Positions 43,091 through 52,952 are shown, counted from the stretch's first letter. The stretch: DNA of 57,029 nt from Streptomyces sp. NRRL F-4489 (GCF_001509485.1 NZ_LLZI01000226.1:1-57029); one strand, 5' to 3'. Numbers and translations: made by a program. The notes: generated by a model not told the origin, from the letters alone.

Positions 43091-44509
43091 CTACCCCTGC
43101 GCCCGTTCCTCCGCCCCCCGGCTCCTCCGCCGCCTGATCCGGTCCGCGGCGATCAGCGCCGCCACCGCGACGGCCGTGCCGGCGAGCTGCTGGCGGCCGT
43201 CGTGGCTGGTGGCCATGACGGCGAAGACGCCGAGGATGGCGGCCAGGGCCAGCCAGGTCAGGTACGGGAAGCCCCACATGCGGACCATCAGCAGCTCGGG
43301 CGCCGAGCGCTCCAGGCGGCGGCGCATCCGCAGCTGGGTGAGGCAGACGATGGTCCAGACGACCAGCACCGAGCAGCCGGCGATGTTCAGCAGCCAGGCG
43401 AAGACGGTGGTCGGCCAGACGATCCCGGCGACCACGGCGGCGAAGCCGAAGACGCAGGACGCCAGCACCGCCGCCGCCGGGACACCGCGGGTGACCTTGC
43501 TCAGGAACCGCGGGCCCTGCCCCCGGCTGACCAGGGAGTACGCCATCCGCGACGAGCCGTAGATATTGGCGTTCATCGCGGAGAGCAGCGCGATCAGCAC
43601 CACGGCCTGCATGATCGTGCCGGCGGCCGGGATGCCGAGCCGGTCCAGCACGGCGACGTACGGGCCGGCGGTGGCGACCTTCGGGTCGTTCCACGGGACG
43701 AGGGTGACGACCACGGCCATGGAGCCGATGTAGAAGACGGCGATGCGCCAGACGGCGGTGCGCACGGCGCGCGCCACGTTGCGGCTCGGCCGGTCGGACT
43801 CGGCCGCGGCGATGGTGACGGTCTCCAGGCCGGCGAAGCCGGAAATGGTGGTCAGCAGTCCGGCGGCGAGACCGGCCGCCCCGGTCGGGAAGAAGCCGCC
43901 GTGGCCGGTCAGATGGCGGGTGCCGGGCGGGTCGCCGAACACCCCGAGGATGCCGAGCACGCCCAGTACCAGGAACGCGACGATCACGGTGACCTTGATC
44001 GCGGAGAACCAGAACTCGAACTCGCCGAAATTCTTGACCGCGGTCAGATTGCTGGCGCAGAAGAACACCATGAAGACCGCCACCCAGCCGTACGCCGGGA
44101 GGAACGGCACCCAGGTGTGCATGATCGTGCCCGCCGCGGTGGCCTCGGCGGCCACGCCCGCGCAGAGCATCAGCCAGTACATCCAGCCCGAGGTCGTGCC
44201 GGCCCAGGAGCCGAGCTCTTCCTCCGCGTGCACCGAGAACGAGCCGGTGGAGGGGCGGGCCGCGGACATCTCGCCGAGCATCCGCATGATCAGCATGACC
44301 AGCGCGCCGGTGCCGGCGAAGAGCAGGACGATGGCCGGGCCCGCGGCGGCGATGCCGACGCCGGAGCCGACGAAGAGGCCCGCGCCGATGACCCCGCCGA
44401 GCGCGATCATCGACAGATGGCGCCGTTTGAGGCCGTGAGACAGCACGGGTGCCGCGTCCTGCACGGCCGGCGGGGAGCCCTGGGGTGCCCGGTGGACGGT
44501 CCGAGTCAT
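43091..44509 (-). CDS. Amino-acid permease (APC family, GabP/CycA-like)
   Basis: 472 residues from ATG 44509; ATG 44524 is an alternative, and neither has a strong ribosome site. Twelve membrane helices. The N-terminal APC signature reads LKRRHLSMIALGGVIGAGLFVGSGVGIAAAGPAIVLLF, then LMIMRMLGEMSA-like LIMRMLGEMSAARPSTGSF. Later come SGFAGLETVTIAAAESDRPSRNVARAVRTAVWRIAVFYIGS and SAMNANIYGSSRMAYSL. It imports an amino acid with protons; GABA, alanine/glycine or proline are possible. It diverges from the tsaD-alaS pair, which makes an alanine-related substrate attractive but unproven. Confidence 0.9.
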   Translation of the reverse strand: MTRTVHRAPQGSPPAVQDAAPVLSHGLKRRHLSMIALGGVIGAGLFVGSGVGIAAAGPAIVLLFAGTGALVMLIMRMLGEMSAARPSTGSFSVHAEEELGSWAGTTSGWMYWLMLCAGVAAEATAAGTIMHTWVPFLPAYGWVAVFMVFFCASNLTAVKNFGEFEFWFSAIKVTVIVAFLVLGVLGILGVFGDPPGTRHLTGHGGFFPTGAAGLAAGLLTTISGFAGLETVTIAAAESDRPSRNVARAVRTAVWRIAVFYIGSMAVVVTLVPWNDPKVATAGPYVAVLDRLGIPAAGTIMQAVVLIALLSAMNANIYGSSRMAYSLVSRGQGPRFLSKVTRGVPAAAVLASCVFGFAAVVAGIVWPTTVFAWLLNIAGCSVLVVWTIVCLTQLRMRRRLERSAPELLMVRMWGFPYLTWLALAAILGVFAVMATSHDGRQQLAGTAVAVAALIAADRIRRRRSRGAEERAQG

Positions 44510-44674
44510 GTCGTGCCTGTTCATTTGACGATCAGTGAGCCCGTCGAGTCTGCGACCCATTCCGCTGACAGGACGTGAACGCCCGTTATGCGGACGCGGT
44601 GCTCACGGAGGGTGGGAGGGTGCCTACGCGGCGGTGCGCCCTTCTTCGGTGCGGAGCGAGGGGCGGCGAGCTTA

Positions 44675-44698
44675 TTGCGAGTTATTTGCAACTAGGAT
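44675..44698 (+). promoter_or_regulatory. Nur-box-like Fur-family site and -10 of tsaD-alaS
   Basis: TTGCGA-GTTAT-TTGCAA at 44675-44691 fits the published Streptomyces Nur box tTGCaa-N5-ttGCAA. It is followed at once by a -10-like TAGGAT (44693-44698). The tract is strikingly AT-rich for this window. It lies 55 bases before the tsaD start. Nur is the nickel-responsive Fur-family repressor; the match is visual, and Zur or another Fur homolog is possible. Confidence 0.55.
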
Positions 44699-44752
44699 TG
44701 GTGAGCAAGAAGGCCGTGATGAGGCCGCGTGGCGGGTGAGCGAGGAGTGGCC

Positions 44753-45817
44753 ATGGCGCAAGGGCGGATCGTGCTCGGGATCGAGTCGTCGTGCGATGAG
44801 ACCGGGGCCGGGATCGTGTCCGACGGGCGGCTGCTGGCGCATGTGGTGGCGTCGAGCATGGACGAGCACGCGCGGTTCGGCGGAGTGGTGCCGGAGATCG
44901 CCGCCCGGGCGCATGTGCACGCCCTCCAGCCGGTGGTGCGCGAGGCGCTGGAGCAGGCGGGGCTGCGGGTGGGCGACCTCGACGCCGTCGCCGTCACCAC
45001 CGGGCCGGGACTGTCGGGCGCGCTCCAGGTGGGGCTCGCCGGCGCCAAGAGCCTGGCGTACGCGGCCGGGGTGCCGCTGTACGGGGTCCACCACCTGGCC
45101 GGGCATGTGGCGGCCGACACCCTGGAGCACGGCCCCCTGCCCGACCCCTGCATGGTGCTGATCGTCTCCGGCGGCCACACCTCGCTGCTGCTGGTGCGCG
45201 ATCTCGTGCGGGACCCCATCGTCCACCTCGGCGACACCGTCGACGACGCCGCGGGGGAGTGCTTCGACAAGGTGGCCCGGGTGCTGGGCCTGCCCTATCC
45301 GGGCGGCCCGGCGATCGACCGGGCGGCGCGCGGCGGGAATCCGTGCGCCGTCGCCTTCCCCCGCCCGCTGACCGGCGCGCGCAGCGATCCGTACGCGTTC
45401 TCGTTCTCCGGGCTGAAGACCGCCGCGGCGCGCTGGGCCGAGGGCTACCGCCTGCGCGGGGACGCGCTTCCGCTGGCCGACGGCGCCGCGTCGCTCCAGG
45501 AGGCGGTGGCCGACGTCCTGACCCGCAAGGCGCTGGCCGCCTGCGCGGAGTACGAGGTGCGGACGCTGGTGGTGGTGGGCGGCGTCGCGGCCAACTCCCG
45601 GATCCGGGCGCTGGCCGAGGAGCGGTGCGCCGCCGCGGGGGTGGCGCTGCGGGTGCCGCCGCTGACGCTGTGCACCGACAACGGGGCGATGATCGCCGCG
45701 GTCGGGGACCTCCTCGTACGCGCCGGAGCCGCCCCCGCCCCACTCGACCTGTCCATCGACCCGTCCGCGCCGCTGGAGTACGCCGCCCTGCACCCGGCCG
45801 CCGCCCGAGCCGCCTGA
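44753..45817 (+). CDS. tsaD: tRNA N6-adenosine threonylcarbamoyltransferase (TsaD)
   Basis: 354 residues, ATG 44753 after GAGGAG. It is a Kae1/Gcp/TsaD ASKHA-fold protein: [58 protein letters not shown], the metal-binding His pair in HHLAGH (residues 114 and 118), [43 protein letters not shown] and [13 protein letters not shown]. It transfers threonylcarbamoyl to A37 of ANN-decoding tRNAs together with TsaB and TsaE. In Streptomyces the housekeeping tsaD sits with tsaE/tsaB; neither is here, so this is probably a second copy. It is 54 bases upstream of alaS. Confidence 0.93.
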   Translation: MAQGRIVLGIESSCDETGAGIVSDGRLLAHVVASSMDEHARFGGVVPEIAARAHVHALQPVVREALEQAGLRVGDLDAVAVTTGPGLSGALQVGLAGAKSLAYAAGVPLYGVHHLAGHVAADTLEHGPLPDPCMVLIVSGGHTSLLLVRDLVRDPIVHLGDTVDDAAGECFDKVARVLGLPYPGGPAIDRAARGGNPCAVAFPRPLTGARSDPYAFSFSGLKTAAARWAEGYRLRGDALPLADGAASLQEAVADVLTRKALAACAEYEVRTLVVVGGVAANSRIRALAEERCAAAGVALRVPPLTLCTDNGAMIAAVGDLLVRAGAAPAPLDLSIDPSAPLEYAALHPAAARAA

Positions 45818-45871
45818 GCCGGTCCCGCCCCTGGGCCGCATGCCCCCTGAGCCGACGATTCGGAGCCCACC

Positions 45872-48517
45872 GTGCGTACCGCCGAGATCCGCGACCGCTT
45901 CCTCTCCTTCTTCGCCGCCCGCGGCCACACCGTGGTGCCCAGCGCGCCGCTGCCCACCCCGGACCCGACGCTGCTCTTCGTCAACGCCGGAATGGTGCCG
46001 TTCAAGCCGTATCTGACCGGCGAGCAGGAGGCGCCGTGGCCGCGCGCGGCCAGCGTGCAGAAGTGCGTCCGCACGCTGGACATCGAGGAGGTGGGCAAGA
46101 CCACCCGGCACGGCTCGTTCTTCCAGATGAACGGCAACTTCTCCTTCGGGGACTACTTCAAGGAGGAGGCCATCGCGTTCGCCTGGGAGCTGTCCACGAC
46201 GCCGGTCGCGGACGGCGGTTACGGCCTGGACCCGGAACGGATCTGGGTGACGGTCCACCACTCCGACAGCGAGGCGCGCAGCCTCTGGCGCGCGGTCGCC
46301 GGGCTGCCGCACGAGCGGATCGTGGCGCGCGGCGACGAGGACAACTTCTGGTCGATGGGCGTGCCCGGCCCGTGCGGCCCGTGCTCGGAGCTGTACTACG
46401 ACCGGGGCCCGGCGCTCGGCCGCGAGGGCGGTCCGGCGGTCGACGAGGACCGCTACATGGAGTTCTGGAACCTCGTCTTCATGCAGTACGAACGCGGCGA
46501 GGGCCCCGGCAAGTCCGGCTACCCGCTCACCGGCGAACTGCCCCGGCCCCATATCGACACCGGCCTGGGCCTGGAACGGATGGCCACCCTCCTCCAGGGC
46601 AAGGACAACCTCTACGAGATCGACCAGACCCGCCCCGTCCTGGACCGCGCCGCCGCACTCGCCGGCGTCCGCTACGGCGCCGACCCGCGGTCCGACGTCC
46701 GGCTGCGGGTCGTCGCCGACCACGTCCGCACCGCGCTGATGCTGCTCGCGGACGGTACGACACCCGGCAACGAGGGCCGCGGGTACGTCCTGCGCCGCAT
46801 CATCCGCCGGGCCGTCCGCTCGATGCGCAGCCTCGGCCACGAGGACCCCGTCCTGCCGGAACTCCTCGCGGTGGCCCGGGACTGCATGGCGCCCGGCTAT
46901 CCCGAGGTCGCGGACGCCTACCCGCGGATCGCCGACCGGGCGCAGGGCGAGGAGGACGCCTTCCGGGCCACCCTGCGGCAGGGCACCACCGTGCTGGACA
47001 CCGCCGTCGCCCGGGCGAAGAAGGACGGCGCGCGCACGCTGCCGGGCGCGCAGGCGTTCCTGCTGCACGACACCTACGGCTTCCCCCTCGACCTCACCCT
47101 GGAGATGGCGGCCGAACAGGGCGTCGAGGTCGACCGGGAGGGCTTCACCGCGCTGATGAACGAGCAGCGCGAACGGGCCCGCGCCGACGCCCGCGCCCGC
47201 AAGTCCGGCGGCACCGCCGACACCTCCGCGCTCCGCGCCCTGCTGGACGCGCACGGGCCCACCGACTGGCGGGCCTGGGACACCCTGACCACCGAGTCCC
47301 GGGTGCTGGGGATGGTGGGCGCGGCCGGGCCGGTAGCCGTCGCCCGCGAGGGGCAGATCGTCACCGTCGTCCTGGACCGCTCGCCGTTCTACGCCGAGTC
47401 CGGCGGCCAGGAAAGCGACGCCGGCCGCCTTTCCGGCGCCGGCGCGGAGGCCGAGGTGCTCGATGTGCAGCGGCCGCTCCCCGGACTCGTCACCCACCAA
47501 GTACGCGTCACCGCAGGGGAGTTGGCCGTCGATGACGCGGTGGTCGCGGCGGTCGATCCCGAATGGCGGCTGGGCGCACGCCAGGCACACTCCGGCACCC
47601 ACGTCCTGCACGCGGCCCTGCGCGAGATCCTCGGCCCGACCGCCCTCCAGTCCGGCTCCTACAACCGGCCCGGCCACCTGCGCCTGGACTTCCCCTGGCG
47701 CGGCGCGCTGAGCCCCGCCGTCCGCAGCGAGATCGAGGAGGCCGCCAACCGCGCCCTGCGCCGGGACCTGCCGGTCGGCGTGCGCTGGATGACGCTGCCC
47801 GAGGCCCGGCAGCTCGGCGCGCTCGCGCTCTTCGACGAGACGTACGGGGAGCGGGTGCGGGTCGTCGAGATCGGCGGGGCCTGGTCGCGGGAGCTGTGCG
47901 GCGGCACCCACGTCGAACACGCCGCCCAGATCGGCACCCTCGCCCTGACCGGCGAGTCCTCGGTCGGCGCCGGAATGCGCCGGCTGGAGGCGGCGGTGGG
48001 TATCGAGGGCTTCGGCTATCTCGCCCGGGAACGGGACCTGGTCACCCGGATCGCCGAACAACTCGGCGCACCGCGTGCCGAGTTGCCCGAGAGGATCGCC
48101 GGGCTGCTGGACCGGCTGAAGGCCGCCGACCGGGAGAACGCCCGGCTCAAGGCCCAGGCGGTCGCGGCGCGGGCCGAACGGCTGGCGGCCACCGGAGCCG
48201 ACGCCCACGGCACCCTGGTCGTCACCGCGACCGCGGACGGCCCGGCCGGGGACGCCCGCGCCCTGGCCCTGGCCGTCCGCGACCGGCTCCCGGCGGGACG
48301 GCCCGGCGTGGTGGCGGTCGCGGCCGAGGGCGGCGTACTCGTCGTCGCCGTCAACTCCGCGGCCCGGGAGGCTGGTCGGAACGCGTCCGCGCTGGTCAAG
48401 CGGCTGCTGAACGGGCGCGGGGGCGGGGCGGCGGAGGTGGCCCAGGGCGGGGGCGTGCCGGGGGAGCGGCTGCGGGAGGTGCTGGCGGAGCTGCCCCGGG
48501 TGGTGGGGGAGGGCTGA
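45872..48517 (+). CDS. alaS: Alanyl-tRNA synthetase (probable second copy)
   Basis: 881 residues from GTG 45872 (CGGAG upstream), full length. The aminoacylation core starts TAEIRDRFLSFFAARGHTVVPSAPL, then LFVNAGMVPFKPYLTGEQ, SVQKCVRTLDIEEVGKTTRHGSFFQMNGNFSFGDYF. Further on: PGPCGPCSELYYDRGP, HIDTGLGLERMATLLQGKDNLYEID. The editing domain keeps its zinc ligands, HSGTH (572-576) and CGGTH (676-680), and the C-Ala/DHHA1 tail is present. Compared with the housekeeping Streptomyces AlaRS as I remember it, motif 2 has FFQMNGNF rather than FFQMCGNF and the N-terminus differs, so this looks like a paralog. It is probably co-transcribed with tsaD. Confidence 0.92.
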   Translation: MRTAEIRDRFLSFFAARGHTVVPSAPLPTPDPTLLFVNAGMVPFKPYLTGEQEAPWPRAASVQKCVRTLDIEEVGKTTRHGSFFQMNGNFSFGDYFKEEAIAFAWELSTTPVADGGYGLDPERIWVTVHHSDSEARSLWRAVAGLPHERIVARGDEDNFWSMGVPGPCGPCSELYYDRGPALGREGGPAVDEDRYMEFWNLVFMQYERGEGPGKSGYPLTGELPRPHIDTGLGLERMATLLQGKDNLYEIDQTRPVLDRAAALAGVRYGADPRSDVRLRVVADHVRTALMLLADGTTPGNEGRGYVLRRIIRRAVRSMRSLGHEDPVLPELLAVARDCMAPGYPEVADAYPRIADRAQGEEDAFRATLRQGTTVLDTAVARAKKDGARTLPGAQAFLLHDTYGFPLDLTLEMAAEQGVEVDREGFTALMNEQRERARADARARKSGGTADTSALRALLDAHGPTDWRAWDTLTTESRVLGMVGAAGPVAVAREGQIVTVVLDRSPFYAESGGQESDAGRLSGAGAEAEVLDVQRPLPGLVTHQVRVTAGELAVDDAVVAAVDPEWRLGARQAHSGTHVLHAALREILGPTALQSGSYNRPGHLRLDFPWRGALSPAVRSEIEEAANRALRRDLPVGVRWMTLPEARQLGALALFDETYGERVRVVEIGGAWSRELCGGTHVEHAAQIGTLALTGESSVGAGMRRLEAAVGIEGFGYLARERDLVTRIAEQLGAPRAELPERIAGLLDRLKAADRENARLKAQAVAARAERLAATGADAHGTLVVTATADGPAGDARALALAVRDRLPAGRPGVVAVAAEGGVLVVAVNSAAREAGRNASALVKRLLNGRGGGAAEVAQGGGVPGERLREVLAELPRVVGEG

Positions 48518-48693
48518 GGAGCCGGGGCCGGACCTGACGGGTGATGCCTGGGCCGTTGCCCGGCCCGGCGGGCGGCGATTTCCGGACAAGGGCTGACCTG
48601 CGGCCGTCCTGCTTGCCCGGCGGGACGGAGGTGTGGCGAGGGTCACGTCGCGGTGGCGGGAACTGCCCTCACCAGCGGCCCGACTTCTCCCGC

Positions 48694-48737
48694 GGACCGT
48701 AGACACCGGTCGTACGGACCGCAGACACCGGTCGACG
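48694..48737. repeat. 22-base tandem repeat before PepSY gene
   Basis: Two adjacent 22-base units (48694-48715 and 48716-48737), 18 of 22 identical. Each contains AGACACCGGTCG and the inverted repeat GACCG-N7-CGGTC. They end 23 bases before the PepSY start codon. They may be tandem operators for a metal- or redox-responsive regulator. Confidence 0.65.
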
Positions 48738-48760
48738 CACCCGCAGGAAGAAGAGTCACC

Positions 48761-50179
48761 ATGGCCGAAAGCCGCAGTACGCCCGTCGCGCCGGAGGGAG
48801 CGGAGCCATCCCAGGAGGCGCCGCCGGACGAGGGGCCGGCGGCCGCGCCAGGCACCTGGAGCAGGCTGCGCCCCCTGCTGCTGCGGCTCCACTTCTACGC
48901 GGGCGTCCTCATCGGCCCGTTCCTCCTCGTCGCGGCCCTGACCGGCCTCGCCTACACGGCCGCCCCGCAACTGGAGTCGGTCCTCTACCAGCACGAGCTG
49001 AAGGTCACCCCGAGGGGCTCCGCCGACCCGCTCGCCGCCCAGCTCGCCGCGGCCCGCCGGGCGGTGCCCGACGGCACGGTGGTGTCGGTCAGCCCGGGAC
49101 CCGGCCCCACCGACAGCACCCGGGTCGTCTTCAGCAAGCCCGGACTCCCCGCCGACACCAATCTCACCGCGTTCGTCGACCCCTACGGCCACAAGGTGCT
49201 CGGCGCCCTGCGCACCAACGGCCAGTGGCTGCCGGTCCGTGCCTGGCTCGACACCCTGCACCGCACCCTGCACCTGGGCGATGTCGGCCGCAACTACAGT
49301 GAGCTGGCGGCGAGTTGGCTGTGGGTGGAGGTCCTGGGCGGACTCGCCCTGTGGATCGGCGCACCCCGTACGCGGCGCCGGCTGCGCCGCCTCCTCCTGC
49401 CGCGCCGCGGGACCGAGGGGCGGCGGCGCACCCTGTCCTGGCACGGCGCGGTGGGCCTGTGGGCGTCCCTCGGGCTGCTCGGGCTGTCCGCCACGGGCCT
49501 GACCTGGTCCGCGCACGCCGGCGCGAGCATCGGCGAACTCAAGGACGCCCTCGGCGGCACCACCCCGGCCGTCTCCACCGCGCTGCCCGCCGCCGGTGGC
49601 GCCCCCTCCGGGCGCGCCCGTACGAAGGACGTCGGCATCGACGCCGTCGCGGCCGCCGCGCACGACGCCGGTCTGCGCGGACTCGTCGTCATCACCCCGC
49701 CCGCCAAGGCCGGAACCGCGTACGTGGTGAAGGAGAACACCCGGTCCTGGCCGGAGCGGCAGGACGCGGTGGCCGTCGATCCCGCCACCGGGAAGGTGAC
49801 CGCGAAGCAGGCGTTCGCCGACTACCCGCTCCTGGCCAAGCTCACCCGCTGGGGCGTCGACGCCCATATGGGCCTGCTGTTCGGGCTGGCCAACCAGATC
49901 GCGCTGGCGCTCCTCGCGCTCGCCCTGATCGCCATGATCCTGTGGGGCTACCGGATGTGGTGGCTGCGCCGGCCCACCAGGTCCGGCGGCGCCTTCGGGC
50001 GGGCGCCCGCGCGCGGCGCCTGGCGCCGGCTGCCGGGCCGCGTACTGGCCCCGGCCGCGGTCCTGCTCGCCGTCGTCGGCTGCTACCTCCCGCTGTTCGG
50101 GCTGCCGCTGCTGGCGTTCCTCGCCGTGGACGCGGCGGTGGGCGCCGTACGGCGGCGCCGGGAGCGGGTGGCCGGATGA
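48761..50179 (+). CDS. PepSY-associated transmembrane protein
   Basis: 472 residues, ATG 48761 after GGAAGAAGAG. It is PiuB/PepSY-TM type. A disordered N-terminus (1-35) precedes helix 1 (RLHFYAGVLIGPFLLVAALTGLAYTAAPQLE). A periplasmic PepSY region covers about 75-150. Helices around 190-215 contain LHRTLHLGDVGRNYSELAASWLWVEVLGGLALWIG. The segment LSWHGAVGLWASLGLLGLSATGLTW, a second PepSY region, and three C-terminal helices (ADAHMGLLFGLANQIALALLALALIAMILWGYRMWW) follow. Conserved His residues in helices suggest heme or metal binding. Family members are linked to ferric or cupric reduction and siderophore uptake. It overlaps the next gene by 4 bases. Confidence 0.88.
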   Translation: MAESRSTPVAPEGAEPSQEAPPDEGPAAAPGTWSRLRPLLLRLHFYAGVLIGPFLLVAALTGLAYTAAPQLESVLYQHELKVTPRGSADPLAAQLAAARRAVPDGTVVSVSPGPGPTDSTRVVFSKPGLPADTNLTAFVDPYGHKVLGALRTNGQWLPVRAWLDTLHRTLHLGDVGRNYSELAASWLWVEVLGGLALWIGAPRTRRRLRRLLLPRRGTEGRRRTLSWHGAVGLWASLGLLGLSATGLTWSAHAGASIGELKDALGGTTPAVSTALPAAGGAPSGRARTKDVGIDAVAAAAHDAGLRGLVVITPPAKAGTAYVVKENTRSWPERQDAVAVDPATGKVTAKQAFADYPLLAKLTRWGVDAHMGLLFGLANQIALALLALALIAMILWGYRMWWLRRPTRSGGAFGRAPARGAWRRLPGRVLAPAAVLLAVVGCYLPLFGLPLLAFLAVDAAVGAVRRRRERVAG

Positions 50180-50523
50180 TCGCCGCGCCCGGACTGCGCT
50201 GGCTCCTCACCGCGCTCTGCGAGCTGCCGGCCCTCTACGCGCTGCGGGCGGCCGTGGCGCGCGGTACGGCGGCCGCCGACCGGGTCGGCCACGCACTGCA
50301 CGCCGCGATGGGGCTGCTGATGGTCGCGATGGTCTGGCCCTGGGTTATGGGGCTGGCGCGCGCCTTCGACGCGGCCCGGTCGGCGGCTGACGGGGGATCA
50401 GGAGCCGCCGTGCGGAACGGGGAAGCTGCCGTACGGGGCAAGGAGGGGGACGGCGCGCTCGGCCTGGCGTGCCATGCGGCCATGGGGCTGGGCATGGCCG
50501 TGATGTGCGCCTTGTCGGTATGA
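50176..50523 (+). CDS. DUF5134-like histidine-bearing membrane protein
   Basis: 115 residues, ATG 50176 overlapping the PepSY stop (ATGA), so translation is coupled. Three membrane segments: LRWLLTALCELPALYALRAAV, then VGHALHAAMGLLMVAMVWPWVMGL and LACHAAMGLGMAVMCALSV. The paired GHALHAAMGLLMVAMVW and CHAAMGLGMAVM helices carry membrane His residues, as in DUF5134 proteins thought to bind copper. A charged loop separates them. A 20-base duplication spans the stop codon (50511-50550), so the C-terminus may vary. It probably works with PepSY in metal handling (inference). Confidence 0.78.
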   Translation: MIAAPGLRWLLTALCELPALYALRAAVARGTAAADRVGHALHAAMGLLMVAMVWPWVMGLARAFDAARSAADGGSGAAVRNGEAAVRGKEGDGALGLACHAAMGLGMAVMCALSV

Positions 50524-50550
50524 GGAGTTGCTTGCCGGTATGAGGAGTTG
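50511..50550. repeat. 20-base tandem duplication across a stop codon
   Basis: Copy 1 (50511-50530) and copy 2 (50531-50550) differ at one base. Copy 1 contains the last codons and stop of the DUF5134-like gene. It looks like a recent slippage event. Confidence 0.8.
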
Positions 50551-50752
50551 GCCGCGCCGGCGGGAACTCTGTGCGGTACGTGTCCGTTCCCTCTCTGAGC
50601 GTGATGGAGTCGGCGCGGCAGGCAGGAGGGAGGCGGGAGGCAGGAAGGCGCGGGATGGCTGACGATGGAAGGCGACGGATCCCTCACGTTCCGACCGTGC
50701 TGTTCCACGGGAGCGGCCTGCTCCCTGAGAGAGGTTGAGAGAGGTGGGAGGC

Positions 50753-51430
50753 ATGACCTCGTCCTCCGCGTATCCGGGCGGCACCCCGCCGCCGCAACCC
50801 CACGACACCTCGCCGGAGGGCCAAGCCCTGGGCGCCCTGGCGAACCGCGGCTGGCAGGCCCTGATCACCATCGGCCTGGCCTCGATCGCGCTGGGCGTCG
50901 TCGTCCTGGCGTGGCCGGGCGAGACGCTGCGGGTCACCGGCATCGCTTTCGGCGTCTATCTGCTGGTCAGCGGTGTTTTCCAGCTCGTCGCCGCGTTCGG
51001 TACGCACGTTCCCGGTCACCTGCGGGCGCTGCACTTCATCGCGGGCGCGGTGAGCATCCTGCTCGGACTCATCTGCTTCCGGGGCATTCTGCAATCGCTG
51101 CTGCTGCTCGCGCTCTGGATCGGTTTCGGCTGGCTGATGCGCGGCATCATGATGACGGCGGCCGCGGGTTCGGCTCCCCATGTACCCGCCCGGGGCGGAC
51201 AATTGTTCCTGGGGATCGTGACCCTGCTCGCCGGCATCGTGCTGATCGTCTTCCCGTTCGGCTCGATAGCCGTGCTCACGCTCGTCGCGGGCATCATGGC
51301 CATCGTCCTGGGCGCCGCGGAGGTGTTCCACGCCGTTCAGCTGCGTATCGCGGCCGGCCGCCACGCCAAGGGAACGACCACCGGGCAGCGGTGGTCGATG
51401 TTCCACGGCCACCCGCACCCGCAGCACTGA
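50753..51430 (+). CDS. HdeD/DUF308 family membrane protein
   Basis: 225 residues, ATG 50753 after GGTGGGAGG. Six membrane helices in three pairs follow a soluble N-terminus of 30 residues: [128 protein letters not shown]. Each pair shows the DUF308 pattern (G-V-x-V-x-x-x-P). The tail is His-rich (FHGHPHPQH). HdeD-like proteins are associated with acid or envelope stress; function in Streptomyces is unknown. It precedes rtcB by 67 bases. Confidence 0.9.
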   Translation: MTSSSAYPGGTPPPQPHDTSPEGQALGALANRGWQALITIGLASIALGVVVLAWPGETLRVTGIAFGVYLLVSGVFQLVAAFGTHVPGHLRALHFIAGAVSILLGLICFRGILQSLLLLALWIGFGWLMRGIMMTAAAGSAPHVPARGGQLFLGIVTLLAGIVLIVFPFGSIAVLTLVAGIMAIVLGAAEVFHAVQLRIAAGRHAKGTTTGQRWSMFHGHPHPQH

Positions 51431-51497
51431 CCGCCGCGCCTCCAACGGCCTTCCGGCTCCGGGCGCGGACTCCACAGACGCCGACAGGGACGCAGCC

Positions 51498-52952
51498 ATG
51501 GGCATGGACGCAGACAGGGCCCGAGGCATGGATGTCGAGGTGCGGGAGGAGAGCCCGTTCCGGTTCCGTATCGAGCCGCACGGTGCGATGCGGGTCCCCG
51601 GCATCATCTACGCCAGCCGGGAGCTGCTGCCCCAGGCATCCGGTGACGGCGCGTTGGAACAGGTCGTCAACGTCGCCACGCTGCCCGGTATCGTCCGCGC
51701 CTCCTACGCGATGCCGGACGTGCACTGGGGGTACGGCTTCCCCATCGGCGGGGTCGCCGCCACGGACATCGAGGCGGGCGGGGTGGTCTCACCGGGCGGT
51801 GTCGGCTTCGACATCTCCTGCGGCGTCCGGCTGCTGGCCGCGGACATCGAGCGGGAGGAACTGGCGCCCCGTCTGCGGGCGTTGATGGACATCCTGGGGG
51901 ACACCACCCCGCGCGGCGCCGGACGCGGCGGCCTGTGGAAGGTCTCCGGACGCACGCAGATGGAGAAGCTGCTCACCCGCGGCGCCCGCTACGCCGTCGA
52001 AAGCGGCCACGGCGTCCAGCGCGACCTGGACCGCTGCGAGGACCAGGGGGCGCTGCCGGAAGCGGACCCGGCGCAGGTCGGGCAGCGGGCGGTGGAGCGC
52101 GGACTCCAGCAGGTGGGCAGCCTCGGTTCGGGCAACCACTTCCTGGAGGTCCAGGCGGTGGACCGGGTGTACGACGAGCGCGCCGCGAGCGCGTTCGGGC
52201 TGCGCGGCGGCCAGGTCTGCGTGATGATCCACTGCGGTTCGCGCGGGCTGGGCCACCAGGTGTGCACCGATCACGTCCGGGTCATGGACAGTTCACTGCG
52301 CGCCTACGGCATCGACCTCCCGGACCGCCAACTGGCCTGCGCGCCCGTTGTGTCGCCACCCGGCCGCGACTACCTGGGCGCGATGGCCGCCGCCGCCAAC
52401 TACGGCCGCGCCAACCGCCAACTGCTCACCCGTTCCACGCGCCGCGCCTTCGCCACCGCCGTCGGTGTGGACGTGGACCTGGTGTACGACGTCTCCCACA
52501 ACATGGCCAAGATCGAGACGCATGAGGTGGACGGGGTGCCGCGCCGGCTGTGCGTCCACCGCAAGGGGGCGACGCTCGCGCTGCCGCCCGGCCACGCGGA
52601 CCTGCCCGACGACCTCGCCGAGGCCGGTCAGCCCGTCCTCGTCCCCGGCACCATGGGCACCGCCTCGTACGTCATGGTCGGGCTGCCCGGCAACGACGCT
52701 TTCTTCTCCACCTGCCACGGTGCGGGACGGGTGTGGAGCCGCCACCGGGCGCTGCGCGAGGTGCGCGGCGAGGAGTTGCGGGATGTGCTGGAGTCGCGCG
52801 GCATCGCCGTCCGGCCCTCCTCTTGGCGCGGCCTGGCGGAGGAGGCCCCCACCGCGTACAAGGACATCGACGCGGTCGCCGCCGCCACCGAAGGGGCCGG
52901 ACTGGCCCGCCTGGTCGCCCGCCTGATACCGCTCGGCGTCGTCAAAGGGTGA
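51498..52952 (+). CDS. rtcB: RtcB RNA-splicing ligase
   Basis: 484 residues, ATG 51498. It joins RNA 2-prime,3-prime-cyclic phosphate or 3-prime-phosphate ends to 5-prime-OH using GTP and manganese. Motifs in order: [37 protein letters not shown] (metal-binding Cys), [80 protein letters not shown], and the guanylylated nucleophile His407 in [12 protein letters not shown]. All are intact. It substitutes for the usual 5-prime-phosphate ligases in tRNA or rRNA repair. The archease gene that stimulates it lies convergently just downstream. Confidence 0.96.
   Translation: MGMDADRARGMDVEVREESPFRFRIEPHGAMRVPGIIYASRELLPQASGDGALEQVVNVATLPGIVRASYAMPDVHWGYGFPIGGVAATDIEAGGVVSPGGVGFDISCGVRLLAADIEREELAPRLRALMDILGDTTPRGAGRGGLWKVSGRTQMEKLLTRGARYAVESGHGVQRDLDRCEDQGALPEADPAQVGQRAVERGLQQVGSLGSGNHFLEVQAVDRVYDERAASAFGLRGGQVCVMIHCGSRGLGHQVCTDHVRVMDSSLRAYGIDLPDRQLACAPVVSPPGRDYLGAMAAAANYGRANRQLLTRSTRRAFATAVGVDVDLVYDVSHNMAKIETHEVDGVPRRLCVHRKGATLALPPGHADLPDDLAEAGQPVLVPGTMGTASYVMVGLPGNDAFFSTCHGAGRVWSRHRALREVRGEELRDVLESRGIAVRPSSWRGLAEEAPTAYKDIDAVAAATEGAGLARLVARLIPLGVVKG

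Noticed and set aside
44585..44650. Possible T-box leader before tsaD-alaS (AGGGTG...ACGCGG...CGCCCTT stretch)
   Set aside because: It lacks the invariant TGGN antiterminator bulge and a specifier stem I could draw, and the match to AGGGTGGNACCGCG is poor.
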